The notes under the pieces are model-generated. The model was not told where the DNA came from and did no database searches. It worked only from the letters and a program-made list of their open reading frames with translations. Source: Argyresthia goedartella (lineage: Eukaryota > Arthropoda > Insecta > Lepidoptera > Argyresthiidae). From it: DNA of 64,000 nt. Position numbers and translations under genes: made by a program. Location of the stretch: assembly GCA_949825045.1 (NCBI GenBank), contig OX463820.1, positions 5,034,501-5,098,500 of the forward strand. Reading direction: 5' to 3'. Of this stretch, positions 33,494 through 44,201 are shown piece after piece (positions within the stretch are counted from its first letter, which is position 1; every line of letters begins with the position of its first letter).

Positions 33494-34675
33494 ATGGCAC
33501 CCAAGAAATAATTACTGACTTGTGCAGGCTGTTTACAAACAATAACTGATAGAACATACCTATGCTGTTCTATATGCAAGGAGAACTACGATCTGGACTG
33601 TGCAAATGTTTCCATACAACGATTTTGCAACACTATGTCTGTTACCAATAAAAATTCGTGGAAATGCCAGAAATGCTACTGCAATATGCCAAAAAAAGAC
33701 ATCACAAACACCCCTGCCCGAGCACAACAACCTAACCCATCTGAAGAAGGTAAACCCGCGGCAGTAACGGTTTCAAATATAACCTTAAGGAAAACAGCTC
33801 ATAATTTGCAAATTTCTACCACCTACTCCGACGACGATGATATAAGCGTCCTTGGGGATACGCAAACCAATTCGGTAACAATTTCCTATCAACAATTCGA
33901 AATACTATTAGACAATAAACTGGAAACAATGAAAAGCTCTATATTAACAAACATTAAAAATATAATGAAAATTGAAATATCCAAGGCAATATCTGATCTC
34001 AAAAAAGATATCCAGCCAACAATTACAGCCCTGACTGATACCCAAAATAACCATGAACTCCAAATAAATTGCTTAAACAATTACATAGATGAATTGCGAA
34101 GAAAAACTTCTCAAATACAAACCGAATTAATTGCTCTAACCCAACAAGCTACAAACCGAAAAGCTGATTATCAAGTAACTGGGACAAAACTGGACCTCTA
34201 CAACAACACAAACACACAAAGGAAAATCGTTCTTTATGGCTTACGAAGTGAACCCTGGGAAAATGAGCAGCGACTCTACGAGAGAATAATATACATATTT
34301 CGTGATGTGTTGAACATGGACCTGGAAGGACATGTAGATGATATTAAGAGACTTGGAAAAAAGGGACCTCTTCTGATAGAATTCTTGAGCAAGAAAACTA
34401 CTCAAGATATACTAAAAAGTAGCTGCTTATTTAAGAACACGGGACTAAACATATCCTCCTTTATGGATGAAAACGCTCGGTCAAAAAGAAAAATGCTCAT
34501 CACTATTCTTATAGAGGCACGAAAAAATGGCCAAAAAGCGAACATCATTGACAACGAACTCTACATAGATGGGAAAAAACAAGTATTAGACCAAACGACC
34601 ACTGCTTCAACTAATCACAAAGAAATGTTCAGTGCTACAGATTACTCGAACAAAACTTGCACCTTTCGTGAATAA
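33494..34675 (+). pseudogene. LINE-V ORF1: PHD-like finger and coiled coil, early stop
   Basis: ATG at 33494, but codon 6 is TAA (33509-33511). After that the frame is open for 388 codons. The N-terminal Cys cluster (CAGCLQ ... CCSICKENYDLDC ... WKCQKC) is PHD-like. The middle is a coiled coil (about 33900-34150) and the C-terminal third is an RNA-recognition-like LINE ORF1 domain (KIVLYGLRSE). Without the TAA this would be a complete ORF1. Confidence 0.75.
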
Positions 34676-35775
34676 CCCACCAACACCCCAGCAGAGCCTA
34701 CGTAATAAAGACTATAAGAAAGACTACAATATACCAGAAAAGGAAATAAAACCCAACTTCAAGAAAATATCATATCAAAATAGATCAACTAACTTTAAAA
34801 TACTATTCCAAAACTTCCAGAGCATAAATAATAAACAACATTTACTAGAGGCCCTCTTCATCTATATGAAGACTCTTCTTACCGAGCTATATGTGTATCA
34901 GAGCCATGGCTGACTGAAGCAAAACTGGAGCTTCTCCAGATATCAGTCTACAGGATCGCCTCCCACTTCACCAGAAAAAATAGAGTCGGCGGTGGCGTGT
35001 GCATACTGCTACAGGATGATGTTGAATACGAGGACGTCACATCTATCACCGATACCTCCATCGAATATAATCTTGAACTGTGTGCTGTAAAACTGACAAG
35101 ACAAAATGTTCTACTAATATGTGCTTATTGGAATGGAGATGACAGGGACCGATTCAACTCTCAGTTAAACATCTTGCTCAACTTATTGCAGAAGAAATAT
35201 CCTATGACTGATATAGTTATAGGAGGTGATTTTAACATTAACATTCTAGAAATTAATAATAAGCCTAATCGTTTCATACGAACCATGTCCGAACACAATT
35301 TCACTCAATATATAAATTCCCCTACACACTTCACAAAAACAAGTAGCTCCTGCATTGACTTAGTATTCACAAACTCTAACAAATACCAAGAGTCATCTGT
35401 AAAAAACCTAGGATTTACAAATCATATGGCTATTGAATTAATCCTTAAAATACCCCCACCTCTTTCTCCTCAAACTGATTTCTGGCACACACATAAAAGA
35501 ATGTATTCAAAAAGAAACATGGATCTTTTCAAAAATTCACTCATAGATATCGACTGGGAAAAAATCCTGATCAGAGAGTCAAACGTTAACGATAATTATA
35601 ATATGTTTCACTCAATCCTAACAGATATATTAAATATATTCATTCCAACTCAAAAAATAAAACTTCAGTTCAAAAAGAAAAAACTATGGTTGACCACTGG
35701 TATCAAAAAATCCTGCCATAATAAGAGACTCCTAAAGTTTCATGCTCTACAATCTAACAGCGAATTACTATACAA
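34632..35775 (+). pseudogene. LINE-V ORF2: AP endonuclease, then truncated
   Basis: Opens inside the end of ORF1 in another frame. The endonuclease N terminus is LFQNFQSINNK at about 34804. A frameshift near 34890 precedes SEPWLTEA, RVGGGVCILL, CAYWNGDD, GGDFNINIL and TNHMAIEL. The usual SDH motif is TNH here. The linker toward the RT is cut by gypsy-B at 35775. Confidence 0.78.
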
Positions 35776-36357
35776 TGTAGTGTTATGTTACTTACATGTT
35801 ATTCTTGCTTCCTATTTCTTAGCTCCAGCTCCATCATCAGTCCTTTTTGTTTGTCCGTCAGGGTACCTTGCTCTATTACGCTGGAAACTTGGTGAGCTGT
35901 GCGGCTTATTATTGGTCATCACTTTTATTTCCATAGGACCCTGTAATGTTTTAAACCATAAGAATACATTAATAAATCATGTTCGCTCTGCATTTTCATG
36001 TTATCAGCACTTCTAAATCGATAGGGAAGGGGCTTACCTTTGGTGACCTTGTTTTTGGCTTTCTCCGAAACTCTGCAATCTCGGGCTTCGTGCGCGCTGG
36101 TGCGCTACCTTTTTTCCTTTCGTTTTTAGGTAATTTATTTCCTGGTTTTACTGTTAGATTTTATATTACGAGTCTGAAATCAACATTTGACATTTGATAT
36201 ATTGATTGTTTATCTGGTTGTCATGGCAATGTCTTTTCAAACTCGTTAGCGGTCTGATATGTTTGTTTTAATACTTTTACAAGAATACTCTTTCTCTCTT
36301 GGCCACTCACGAAAATTACGTTTAATTTAAATAATTTTTAGAACCCTCCAAAAATGG

Positions 36358-36400
36358 TATAAAAGCGGAACATTTCTTCAATTCTGACAGTCTCACGTCA
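36358..36400 (+). promoter_or_regulatory. gypsy-B LTR core promoter
   Basis: TATAAAAG at 36358-36365 and GTCTCACGTCAG about 30 bp on. Same layout as in the A-type LTRs. Confidence 0.68.
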
Positions 36401-36432
36401 GCTTCTGAACTGGAAGTACCAGTAAAGGCCTT

Positions 36433-36458
36433 ATCCCGGGGTCGCTCAACCCCGGGAT
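36433..36458 (+). repeat. Conserved LTR hairpin, B form
   Basis: Stem ATCCCGGGGT with ACCCCGGGAT, loop CGCTCA. The loop-closing T-A replaces the C-G of the A-type LTRs. Confidence 0.78.
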
Positions 36459-36760
36459 CCTGCGAAGCCTTCAAACTCCTTCAAATCTCCAAATTCTCCA
36501 TCTACAACGGGATCCTGCGAAGCCTTCAAACTCCTTAAAATCTCCAAATTCTCCATCTACAACGGGATCCTGCGAGCCTTCAAACTCCCTCAAACCCTTC
36601 AAATCAATCTTCAAACAACGGGATTCTGCGAGCCGCGCCTACGCCGCTACCATTCCTACAACGAAGATTTCTACAACGGGATTCTGCGAGCCGTGCCAAC
36701 GCCGCTACTGTTCCTACAACGACGATTTCTACAACGGGATCCTGCGAGGCGTAACTACAA
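36453..36760 (+). repeat. Variable tandem repeats in the gypsy-B LTR
   Basis: Units beginning ACGGGATCCTGCGA and followed by CTTCAAACTCC-type or CTACAACGA-type blocks recur six times or so. The minus-strand LTR at 63279-64000 has fewer copies of the CTTCAAACTCC unit, so copy number varies within the family. Confidence 0.75.
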
Positions 36761-37029
36761 GTACGCCCGCTACTGTTCCTACAACGACGATTTCAACAAC
36801 ATCTACAACAACAAATACACCTGCACCCAGGTCTCCGCTTCCTTCTTTCTATCCAGACATCTGTATTTTATAAAACCTGTTTCACATCTCATCCATCCTC
36901 ATCTTCGCATCATCTTTTTTTATAGACTTCACTGTAAATACTATACTTCTAATAAACTGATACTACTAAATTTTATTTTGGTTGTTTGCTGTTAGGTTCT
37001 GGTTAGGTTCGGATCCTCACACAACATTT

Positions 37030-37042
37030 TGGCGCCCAACGT
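37030..37042 (+). promoter_or_regulatory. gypsy-B primer binding site, tRNA-Lys
   Basis: TGGCGCCCAACGT, 13 bases complementary to the 3' end of insect tRNA-Lys(CUU). The leader to 37275 is non-coding. Confidence 0.8.
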
Positions 37043-37275
37043 AAAAGTTCTTCTCCACTCTTCACCTTTTCTGCGCCTTGTCTCTTTCCCTTTGATTTGC
37101 TTTCTCTTTCACTCTTAAATCTTTATCTATTCATCCTTTTCACATTTTCTAAATTCTAAAACAAAACTTCATCTAGTTTTTCAACTATCTGGATTATATT
37201 TAGGCCTACATTTAACTTACATTACTTCACTTCACTTCACTTCTATAACACTTGACTCTACACTTAACTATAACA

Positions 37276-38667
37276 ATGGAAAGGGTTATTAAGTACGAAT
37301 TCCTTAACAAGGCCGAGCTCGAATACGAAGTAAAGATTAGATGTGAGGAACCAGCTAATACTGTTTTGCTTCTTAAAAAACAGGTTTTGGGTTTAGTTGC
37401 GAACTCTCACCCCGAAGATATTCTGACTTCTCCAGTTCCGATTGAGGATGACTTATCTCAAATTGGTTCTACTCTAACTTACCTGGATTGTAAAATAGAA
37501 AAATTGTTACAAGGGGAAACCAAATACTTACGATTAATAGACACTTTTATTAATCATGTTTTTTACAGATTGGAGCGAATAGATACGGACTTATATCCAG
37601 ACTCTAAAGCTAGTTTCGATACTTTGAAGTCGAAATTTGATGATATTTCTAAACAGTTCGGATCCTTGGCTCCACCTTCAACTGCAAATCACTCTCCATC
37701 ACTGGACCTTCCTGCTGAACCGACTGTCACGGAACCCCCTCTTGTCTTTCAAACTTCTGTCCAGACCCATACCCCGTATCCCCCTCCACCACCTCAATCT
37801 TTCCCTCCAACTAACGTCTTCAAGGATTTGAAAAGACACACCTTCAATGGTAAAAGCTGTCCAAGATCCTTTCTTCAAAAACTTGAAGAATATAGCTTAG
37901 CTCGTGGCTTGTCCAGGGACTTATTGATTTCTCAGGCGTTCGAAATCTTCACCGACAATGCCCTTCATTGGTTCAGATTTAAATATAATCAGAATCCAAA
38001 CTTAACTTGGAACGAACTTTCTTCTTTACTAATCAAAGACTTTGGTGGTTTTGATTATGATCATAAACTTCTAGAAGCGATTAGGAATCGTACTCAAGGT
38101 CGTGATGAACCTATCGTCATCTTTATATCCATCATGTCTGGAATGTTCGCTCGCCTTTCAAAAAGACTTTCTGAAACAGAACAATTGGAGATTATTTTGA
38201 GAAATATTCGCCCATGTTATTCTGTCTTCGTAGCTCTAAAGGACATTGACTCTATCGATTCTCTTCTGGCCACTTGCCAAAACTATGAAAAGTTCCTAGA
38301 CAGAGACAAACAATTTAAAGAACCAAATTTGCAACAAAGTCCTCATGTTTCGGAATTCAACTACAAGCATTCCACTTCAAGTTCAGTTGACTCTCCAAAC
38401 TCTTCTAATAACTCACGACCTTCTCCTCCCTTCATGAATAAATTCACTCCAACTTACAAATACCCTTCTAGACAAGTTAATAGTCTCTCTCAAACTGCAG
38501 CTCCCCAAGAAAGTTCTTTTTGCGTTCGCTGTCGTAAACTGGGTCATACTTTGAACAGTTGCACTCAACCACGATTCGTGATTTGTTTCAGATGTGGTCT
38601 TAAGGGTGTTAAAACTGCAGAGTGCCCTACTTGTTCTCCCAAACCTAATACTAGTACAAAAAACTAA
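37276..38667 (+). CDS. gag: gypsy-B Gag, intact, 463 residues
   Basis: ATG at 37276, stop TAA 38665-38667. Residues about 1-125 are helical; 125-185 are a Pro/Ser/Thr linker. Residues 190-345 are the capsid-like region (CPRSFLQKLEEYS ... LHWFRFKYN ... WNELSSLLIKDF), the retrotransposon Gag fold that packages RNA. The nucleocapsid has C-x2-C-x4-H-x4-C followed by a second cluster with Val where His is expected. Pol follows in the -1 frame through a slippery site at the very end. The only structurally complete retrotransposon gag in the window. Confidence 0.9.
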   Translation: MERVIKYEFLNKAELEYEVKIRCEEPANTVLLLKKQVLGLVANSHPEDILTSPVPIEDDLSQIGSTLTYLDCKIEKLLQGETKYLRLIDTFINHVFYRLERIDTDLYPDSKASFDTLKSKFDDISKQFGSLAPPSTANHSPSLDLPAEPTVTEPPLVFQTSVQTHTPYPPPPPQSFPPTNVFKDLKRHTFNGKSCPRSFLQKLEEYSLARGLSRDLLISQAFEIFTDNALHWFRFKYNQNPNLTWNELSSLLIKDFGGFDYDHKLLEAIRNRTQGRDEPIVIFISIMSGMFARLSKRLSETEQLEIILRNIRPCYSVFVALKDIDSIDSLLATCQNYEKFLDRDKQFKEPNLQQSPHVSEFNYKHSTSSSVDSPNSSNNSRPSPPFMNKFTPTYKYPSRQVNSLSQTAAPQESSFCVRCRKLGHTLNSCTQPRFVICFRCGLKGVKTAECPTCSPKPNTSTKN

Positions 38668-40724
38668 CTGCTGACTTGAAGAGTAACTCAAATTTTGATA
38701 AGGACGAGTGGACTAATTGGCTCAAAACAATTCAAAACTTCTTTGCTTGCTACAAAATCTCTTCTACACTCTACTCCAAAGAACAAGATCTTAATCGTCC
38801 ATTCGTTAATGTCAAAATTTATGACTTAACTTTATCTGGTTTACTAGATTCTGGCAGCTCAGTAACTATTCTAGGTAATAATTCTCATTTGGAAATTCTT
38901 AAACTGGGCTGCAAACTTTTCAAGTCAGATATTATTACTGTCTCTACTGCTAATAATCAAAAAATTAATTCCTTGGGTTATTTTGACTTACCTGTTCATT
39001 TCAATAACGAAACTCACTTGATTAAAGCTTATGTTTTACCTGAAATATTCCCTTCTCTAATACTAGGTATCGACTTTTGGAGAAAATTTAATCTTCTACC
39101 TAGTGTTTTAACTTCTCTTAACTTTACAGATCCTAAATGCTTGGCTATCGACACTAAAGATATTAAAGTTTTACCTTATGAGCATTTAACTCCTAATCAA
39201 AAGAACATTGCTAATGACATCATCCAACGCTTCAAGACAATCTCTTTTGAAGAAAAAGGTGTTCTGGGAAACACACACTTAATCACCCACAAGATTGACA
39301 CTGGTGATTCTCTTCCGATCAAGCAAAGATGTTACAGACTGTCTCCTGAAAAACAAAAGGCTTTAATTAATGAAGTTGACAAGATGCTGGGATGGAACGT
39401 CATTGAACAATGCGAAAGTCCATGGTTATCTCCAGTCCTCATCACTCCAAAGAAGAATGGGGAATGGCGTTTCTGCGTAGATAGCAGGAAGCTTAACTCA
39501 GTCACACGTCGTGATGCTTATAGTCTGCCTCTAATAAGCGAAATTTTGGACAACCTGAGAAATGCCAAACACTTATCAAGCATCGACGTTGCGAAAGCAT
39601 TTTGGGAGATTCCCTTGAATACTGCTGATAGAGATAAGACAGCATTTTATGTTCCTGGAAGAGGTATGTTCAGATTCAAAGTAATGCCTTTTGGTCTCAC
39701 TAACTCACCTGCAACTCAACAAAGATTAATGGATACGCTATTTTCTCCTGAATTTGAGAACAAGGTATTTTGCTATCTGGATGACATCATTATTATTAGC
39801 GAGACTTTTGATGAGCACATATCGCTTCTCATGAAAGTTCTAGAAAAACTTTCAAACGCTAATCTGACTATTAACTTTGAAAAGAGTCAATTCTTCAGGA
39901 AAGAACTGAAATACCTTGGTTTTTTAGTGGACGTGTATGGTCTACGTGCTGATCCAGATAAAATAAAGGCTATTCTAGAATATCCTGTACCTACTTGCAG
40001 AAAAGAAGTTCGAAGATTCATAGGCACTTGCAGCTGGTTTAGAAGATTCATTCCAAACTTCAGCACTATTGCCTCCCCGCTCAACCAACTAACCTGTTCC
40101 GGAAAGAACGCTCCTAAATTTTTATGGAATTCCAGGGCTGCAGCTGCTTTCCAGAAACTTAAAGAAGCTTTGGTAACTGCTCCTGTCCTTGCTTGCCATA
40201 ACTTCGAACTACCCTTCTCTGTACATTGTGATGCATCAAATTATGGCATAGGAGCAATGCTTACTCAACATCAAGATGACAAAGAAGTCGTGATTGCTTA
40301 CATGAGTAAAGCACTAAACAAAAATTAACAAAACTACTCAACTACTGAAAGAGAAACATTAGCTGTAATAACTGCGCTAGAACATTGGAGATGTTACCTA
40401 GACAATGGTAAGGAATTTACAATATATACTGACCACGCTGCACTTAAATGGTTTCAGAACTTATCGAATCCATCTGGAAGACTTGCTCGCTGGGCTCTAC
40501 GCTTATCATGTTTTAATTTTGTCCTGAAACATAAAAAAAGGAAAGGATAACGTTGTTCCTGACCTTTTATCAAGGCATAAGCATAAAGAACGTCCTGATT
40601 CACAAGAAACTCCACCTCAAGGTGTACATCCTATTACGATTGAAGAACCACGTGATCGTGAACTTGAACACTACAACAAGATTTTTCTTGGATGCTCCAA
40701 CAACCCAGACGTATATCCCAACTA
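38655..40724 (+). pseudogene. pol: gypsy-B pol: protease, RT, RNase H; integrase deleted
   Basis: Protease LLDSGSSVTILG (about 38838). RT: WLSPVLITPKKNGEWR, SSIDVAKAFWEI, MPFGLTNSPATQQ and catalytic YLDDI (about 39775-39790), all intact. The RNase H start HCDASNYGIGAML is followed by a nonsense TAA at 40326-40328, then the rest of RNase H. A one-base A-run gain near 40541 shifts the frame. Compared with gypsy-A, about 1.35 kb holding the integrase (A 10880-12228) is deleted at a short TAT-type microhomology near 40722. Confidence 0.9.
38658..38667 (+). promoter_or_regulatory. Slippery heptamer A AAA AAC, gypsy-B gag-pol
   Basis: The zero-frame codons AAA AAC TAA preceded by A match the classic -1 signal. 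The pol frame is open from 38655, so gag and pol overlap by 13 nt at exactly this heptamer. I did not find a clear downstream stem. Confidence 0.88.
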
Positions 40725-41126
40725 TCTTTATTTCAGACACATCTCGTTGGCGATGTGGCTGATCTCTGGCTTCGAGCTCTACCGCTCTGGCCGCTCTTAA
40801 TCTTGTCTTAAGTCGTAGCGACTAAAGCTACCTTAGGATTAATTTGTTTCTCTTTAGCTCTACTTATTTTATTTTATTTTTCCACGCAGGAGCGGATGAC
40901 AACTCCTTAAGTAAGCCTGAATGTCCTTACGAAAACACACTTTTAGAGTGGTAGTCATTGAATGTGAACTCCACCCTTACCGGAATGAAGATGATGAATG
41001 TAAGAGAGGGTATATCTGATTTTGCCTGGTGATGTCTGTTTCTGCAAAGCTGTGTTTTTATGGTTTAATTTTGTATATATCAAAATTTTTGCTGAGTCAA
41101 AAAATTTTCCAGGGTCGGGGGGAAAA
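40725..41126 (+). other. gypsy-B 3' UTR and polypurine tract
   Basis: Non-coding, collinear with gypsy-A 12228-12533 and 13531-13613. It ends with the polypurine tract AGGGTCGGGGGGAAAA at 41111-41126, immediately before the LTR, the primer for plus-strand synthesis. Confidence 0.82.
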
Positions 41127-41320
41127 TGTAGTGTTATGTTACTTACATGTTATTCTTGCTTCCTATTTCTTAGCTCCAGCTCCATCATCAGTCCTTTTTG
41201 TTTGTCCGTCAGGGTACCTTGCTCTATTACGCTGGATACTTGGTGAGCTGTGCGGCTTATTATTGGTCATCACTTTTATTTCCATAGGACCCTGTAATGT
41301 TTTAAACCATAAGAATACAT
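41127..41320 (+). repeat. gypsy-B 3' LTR, first 194 bp
   Basis: Same as 35776-35969 apart from one substitution. Broken after AAGAATACAT by the BEL-2 LTR. The missing remainder is not found to the right, so the BEL-2 insertion right border has been lost. Confidence 0.92.
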
Positions 41321-41867
41321 TGTTCGATTCCAAATCGATATTCGATCGATGGTTTCGGAACGGCCATTTTGAATTTGACGTTGCTGCCAACCTTGCAGTT
41401 TTTGACAACTGACAGACGAAAGCCCTCGCAATGTAAACGCGCTTTGGTTAGGGTATTGAAATTAAATCGCAGTCCATCTGGAATGTATTCGGGGTTCCCT
41501 CAGGATTGTCTATATAGCTGAGTGTGTTGTGGTTCCCCGAACCAGATAAAGTTCGCATTTACGTGGCCGATTGGTTTTTTACCACGTAACATAACCTGTG
41601 TTGGAACACTGTGCTCGTTGAAGCTGGCCCGCCAGTCACACAGGAGGTTGGCTGAAGAACCTGTCTACCAAGAAGAGCCTAGGGTGCACCCGGGCCTTGC
41701 AGAGAGACAGGAGGTTGACGGGACCGAAGCACAGACCAGGTTAGATCGAACCCAATCATTTTAGCTCGGTGAATCGCCGACGTTCACACTTCTTGGCAAC
41801 TGATCGCTACGCTACCTCGTAGCTGATGGGCCCCTACGAGGTCATTAGGTGCCGAGAAGCCTGAACA
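41321..41867 (+). repeat. BEL-2 5' LTR
   Basis: 547 bp with 5-bp inverted ends TGTTC and GAACA. Contains CGATATTCGATCGATGG near the start. About 3 percent different from the LTR at 46045-46590. Confidence 0.9.
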
Positions 41868-41870
41868 CTT

Positions 41871-41892
41871 TGGTAGCTAGAGCGTGGCTTCC
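41871..41892 (+). promoter_or_regulatory. BEL-2 primer binding site
   Basis: TGGTAGCTAGAGC resembles the complement of initiator tRNA-Met (TGGTAGCAGAGC) with one extra T, three bases after the LTR. BEL-1 has a related site. Confidence 0.55.
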
Positions 41893-43637
41893 TGAGATTT
41901 GCAGCCGTCAAGGGCTCCAGGAAGGCACGATTTGGGACTATCAATCTGTAGGTATAGGCGGTTATTAGATAACTTGGTTGTGTTCCTATATCCACATAGA
42001 TTGGTAGTATTGTAAGCTATAGGTCTATTGCTGGTAGTAGACAGACAGATATTGAGTTGAAATTTACATTGAAGTACCAGTTAGTCAATCTATTAGTGGT
42101 CTAGTAATGCTAATGAATGTTTTGGTTAACATAGGTAGTTACATCTATTGATAGCAGGCTATTACATTGTTTTCAGTTATAGCAATTTATAACTTGAACT
42201 AATATTGACTATCTGTGTGTGTTGTAGTGATAAAGGGAAACAAAATTGTTATTTACAGAATTTATATGGATATAAAACTCGGTTCCTATTGTTTAAGGAA
42301 AATAACATTGTTTAAGTTGTGGTTTAGGGTTCCCTCGTTTGGGTTGTAGACTGGAGGGTCCAATATAATTGAGTTACTGCAAATTGTGAGTAAGTATCGT
42401 TCCGATCATGTCGTTATCTGAAATCCAGAAGGGTGTTTCTAAGGAACTCAGATGGTTTTCCTCCGCACACGGTCTGATAGACCGTTTAGATAGGCATGAT
42501 GTGGTATTGGAGCGGTCTATGGACGTTAAGGAACGTTACAATAGGGTGCTCGAATTGTCCGCGCAGGCGGAATCAGTTGATGGTTGCGCACCTGACAGGC
42601 TGTCACGGTTGCTAGGGGATGTCGACCAATATATGGAGATGGCAGCTGCTATCACGCAGAAGGCTGCGGACATACGTAGACAGCGCGAGTCCAGCCATGG
42701 TGGTGACATTGAAGCACCTCTGCCGCTTCAGGGTTCAGGGTCCAGGTTACCGGCCATAACTATGCCTACTTTTGACGGAGTGTCCGGTGAATGGATGAGC
42801 TTCATCAATCTGTTCGACAGTTTGGTGCACATGCGATCGGACATTACCAAGTCTGTCAAGATGGCTCAGCTGGTGGCAGCATTGAGGGGTGAGCCTAGGG
42901 AGCTGGTCGCTCATTTGACAGTTACGGAGGGTAACTATGAAACGGCCAGACAATTGTTGGTCAGACGTTACCATAACAAACGGAGGTTGGCCGATGCCCA
43001 ACTGAACCGTTTGTTTAGTATCCCGGTTGTGAACAAGGTCGGGGCCATACAGACGGAGGTTTTGAACCCGTTGTTGTCCGTCACCAAGGCTCTAGAGAAT
43101 CTTGGACTTCCGGTTGGTGAATGGTCGTACCTACTGCTGTACATTGTACTTTCCCGCCTACCCGCTGACGTGCAGACTCGTTTCGAACAGTCTCACGGGA
43201 GGTAAGCCGAGGACCTGCCCGCCTTCTCCGACTTGGTCGGATTCTTGGAAGAGGAGGCTCGACGGGCAGAGAATTTGGGGTTGACGGTCACCCATCCTTC
43301 GGAGCCACAGAGAGCTGCCGGGAGCGCTGTGAGTAGGGGCCCTCCGACGAGGAAGGACCGCATCAACCGGCAGTCGTATGGGACTGTGAGTGCATTGACC
43401 CCACATAGTGAGACCTGCCCATGTTGTAGGCAGATTGGCCATGCTATGGCCAATTGCAATAAGTTCGGGGAACTTAGGGTTCAGGGACGGCGCCGGATGG
43501 CCAAGCAGCGGAGCTGGTGTTTCCTGTGCCTCGGGCCACACATGGCTAGGGACTGCACGCGCACAAAAATGTGCGGATATTGTGGTGGGGCCCACAACAA
43601 TCTGTTGTGCATGAACCGGTCCGGCCAACAGCCACCA

Positions 43638-43900
43638 CAGGGCCGTACCCGGGGTGACACGGCATGGGGCCCTGAGAATTCGTTTGCGACTCGGAGCGCA
43701 ACTCAGGGGCCAACGTCCCCACGTCCACAGGGCCGTACCCAGGGTGACACGGCATGGGGCCCTGAGAATTCGTTTGCGACTCAGGGGCCAACGTCCCCAC
43801 GTGCACAGGGCAGTACAGGGGTGCAGGGCCGCACTCAGGGTCATAACATGGGGGGCCCTGAGTTTTCGGTTGCGACTCAGCATCCGACCCAGCGGGACAT
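43638..43900 (+). repeat. In-frame tandem repeat in the BEL-2 gag tail
   Basis: Two close units (43638-43727 and 43728-43805) and a degenerate third encode QGRTxGDTAWGPENSFAT followed by GPTSPR. Unit lengths are 90 and 78 bp, multiples of three. BEL-1 lacks it. Confidence 0.85.
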
Positions 43901-44198
43901 TGGGTGTGTTGAGCAGGCCGTAACGGGCGGGTGGCATGGGACACCTTCGAGCTATGCGGGTGCGGTTCGGACGCCGCCTCAGTTGTCGCCCCACTCGTCG
44001 CCTCGTCCTCGTCGGTCACATGTGATGTCCCCCCCGCTCATGGAGCGGCCACGATTGAATTCACGCCCACCCCCCTTTACGGGGAATCGTAGGTTGGGAA
44101 TGGAACCGGCGCGTGGGCCATTTGTACAATGGGACCCGCTGGCGTATAACTGCATCCCTGATCGGTTACAGGCAGAGTGGGGCCCCGGGGGCCCTCGC

Positions 44199-44201
44199 TA
44201 G
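44199..44201 (+). other. In-frame TAG between BEL-2 gag and pol
   Basis: CGC TAG GAA. The next in-frame sequence is open and reaches the protease GAT at 44316, 117 nt from the T of TAG, exactly as in BEL-1. Candidate readthrough site. Confidence 0.6.

Larger units (their letters stand above)
32991..35775 (+). mobile_element. LINE-V 5' part, cut by gypsy-B
   Basis: A 5' UTR with repeated CTAGAGGGCG words (32999, 33451) is followed by ORF1 and the start of ORF2, then ends abruptly at the gypsy-B LTR. The 3' half is not seen elsewhere in the window. The left boundary is approximate. Confidence 0.7.
35776..37026 (+). repeat. gypsy-B 5' LTR
   Basis: 1251 bp from TGTAGTGTTATG to ACAACA. The left half is shared with the A-type LTRs. 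After the hairpin the sequence is a different tandem-repeat block. AATAAA occurs near 36952, about 70 bp before the end. Confidence 0.92.
35776..41320 (+). mobile_element. Ty3/gypsy retrotransposon, copy B
   Basis: Complete 5' LTR, primer site, intact gag, pol with the whole RT but lacking integrase, 3' UTR, polypurine tract, and the first 194 bp of a 3' LTR cut by BEL-2. The 194 bp differ from the 5' LTR at one position, so the copy is young. It is inserted in LINE-V ORF2. Together with copy A it shows the full domain set of the family, but neither copy is complete. Confidence 0.92.
42408..44201 (+). pseudogene. gag: BEL-2 gag with one nonsense codon
   Basis: ATG at 42408. The frame is continuous to TAG 44199-44201 except for TAA at 43203-43205. 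The N-terminal helical region aligns with BEL-1 gag (GEPRELV, NKRRL, LFSIP). The nucleocapsid has three knuckles: C-x2-C-x4-H-x4-C at about 43418, then two C-x2-C-x3-H-x4-C. The Pro/Gly-rich tail includes a tandem repeat of about 26-30 residues. Confidence 0.85.
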
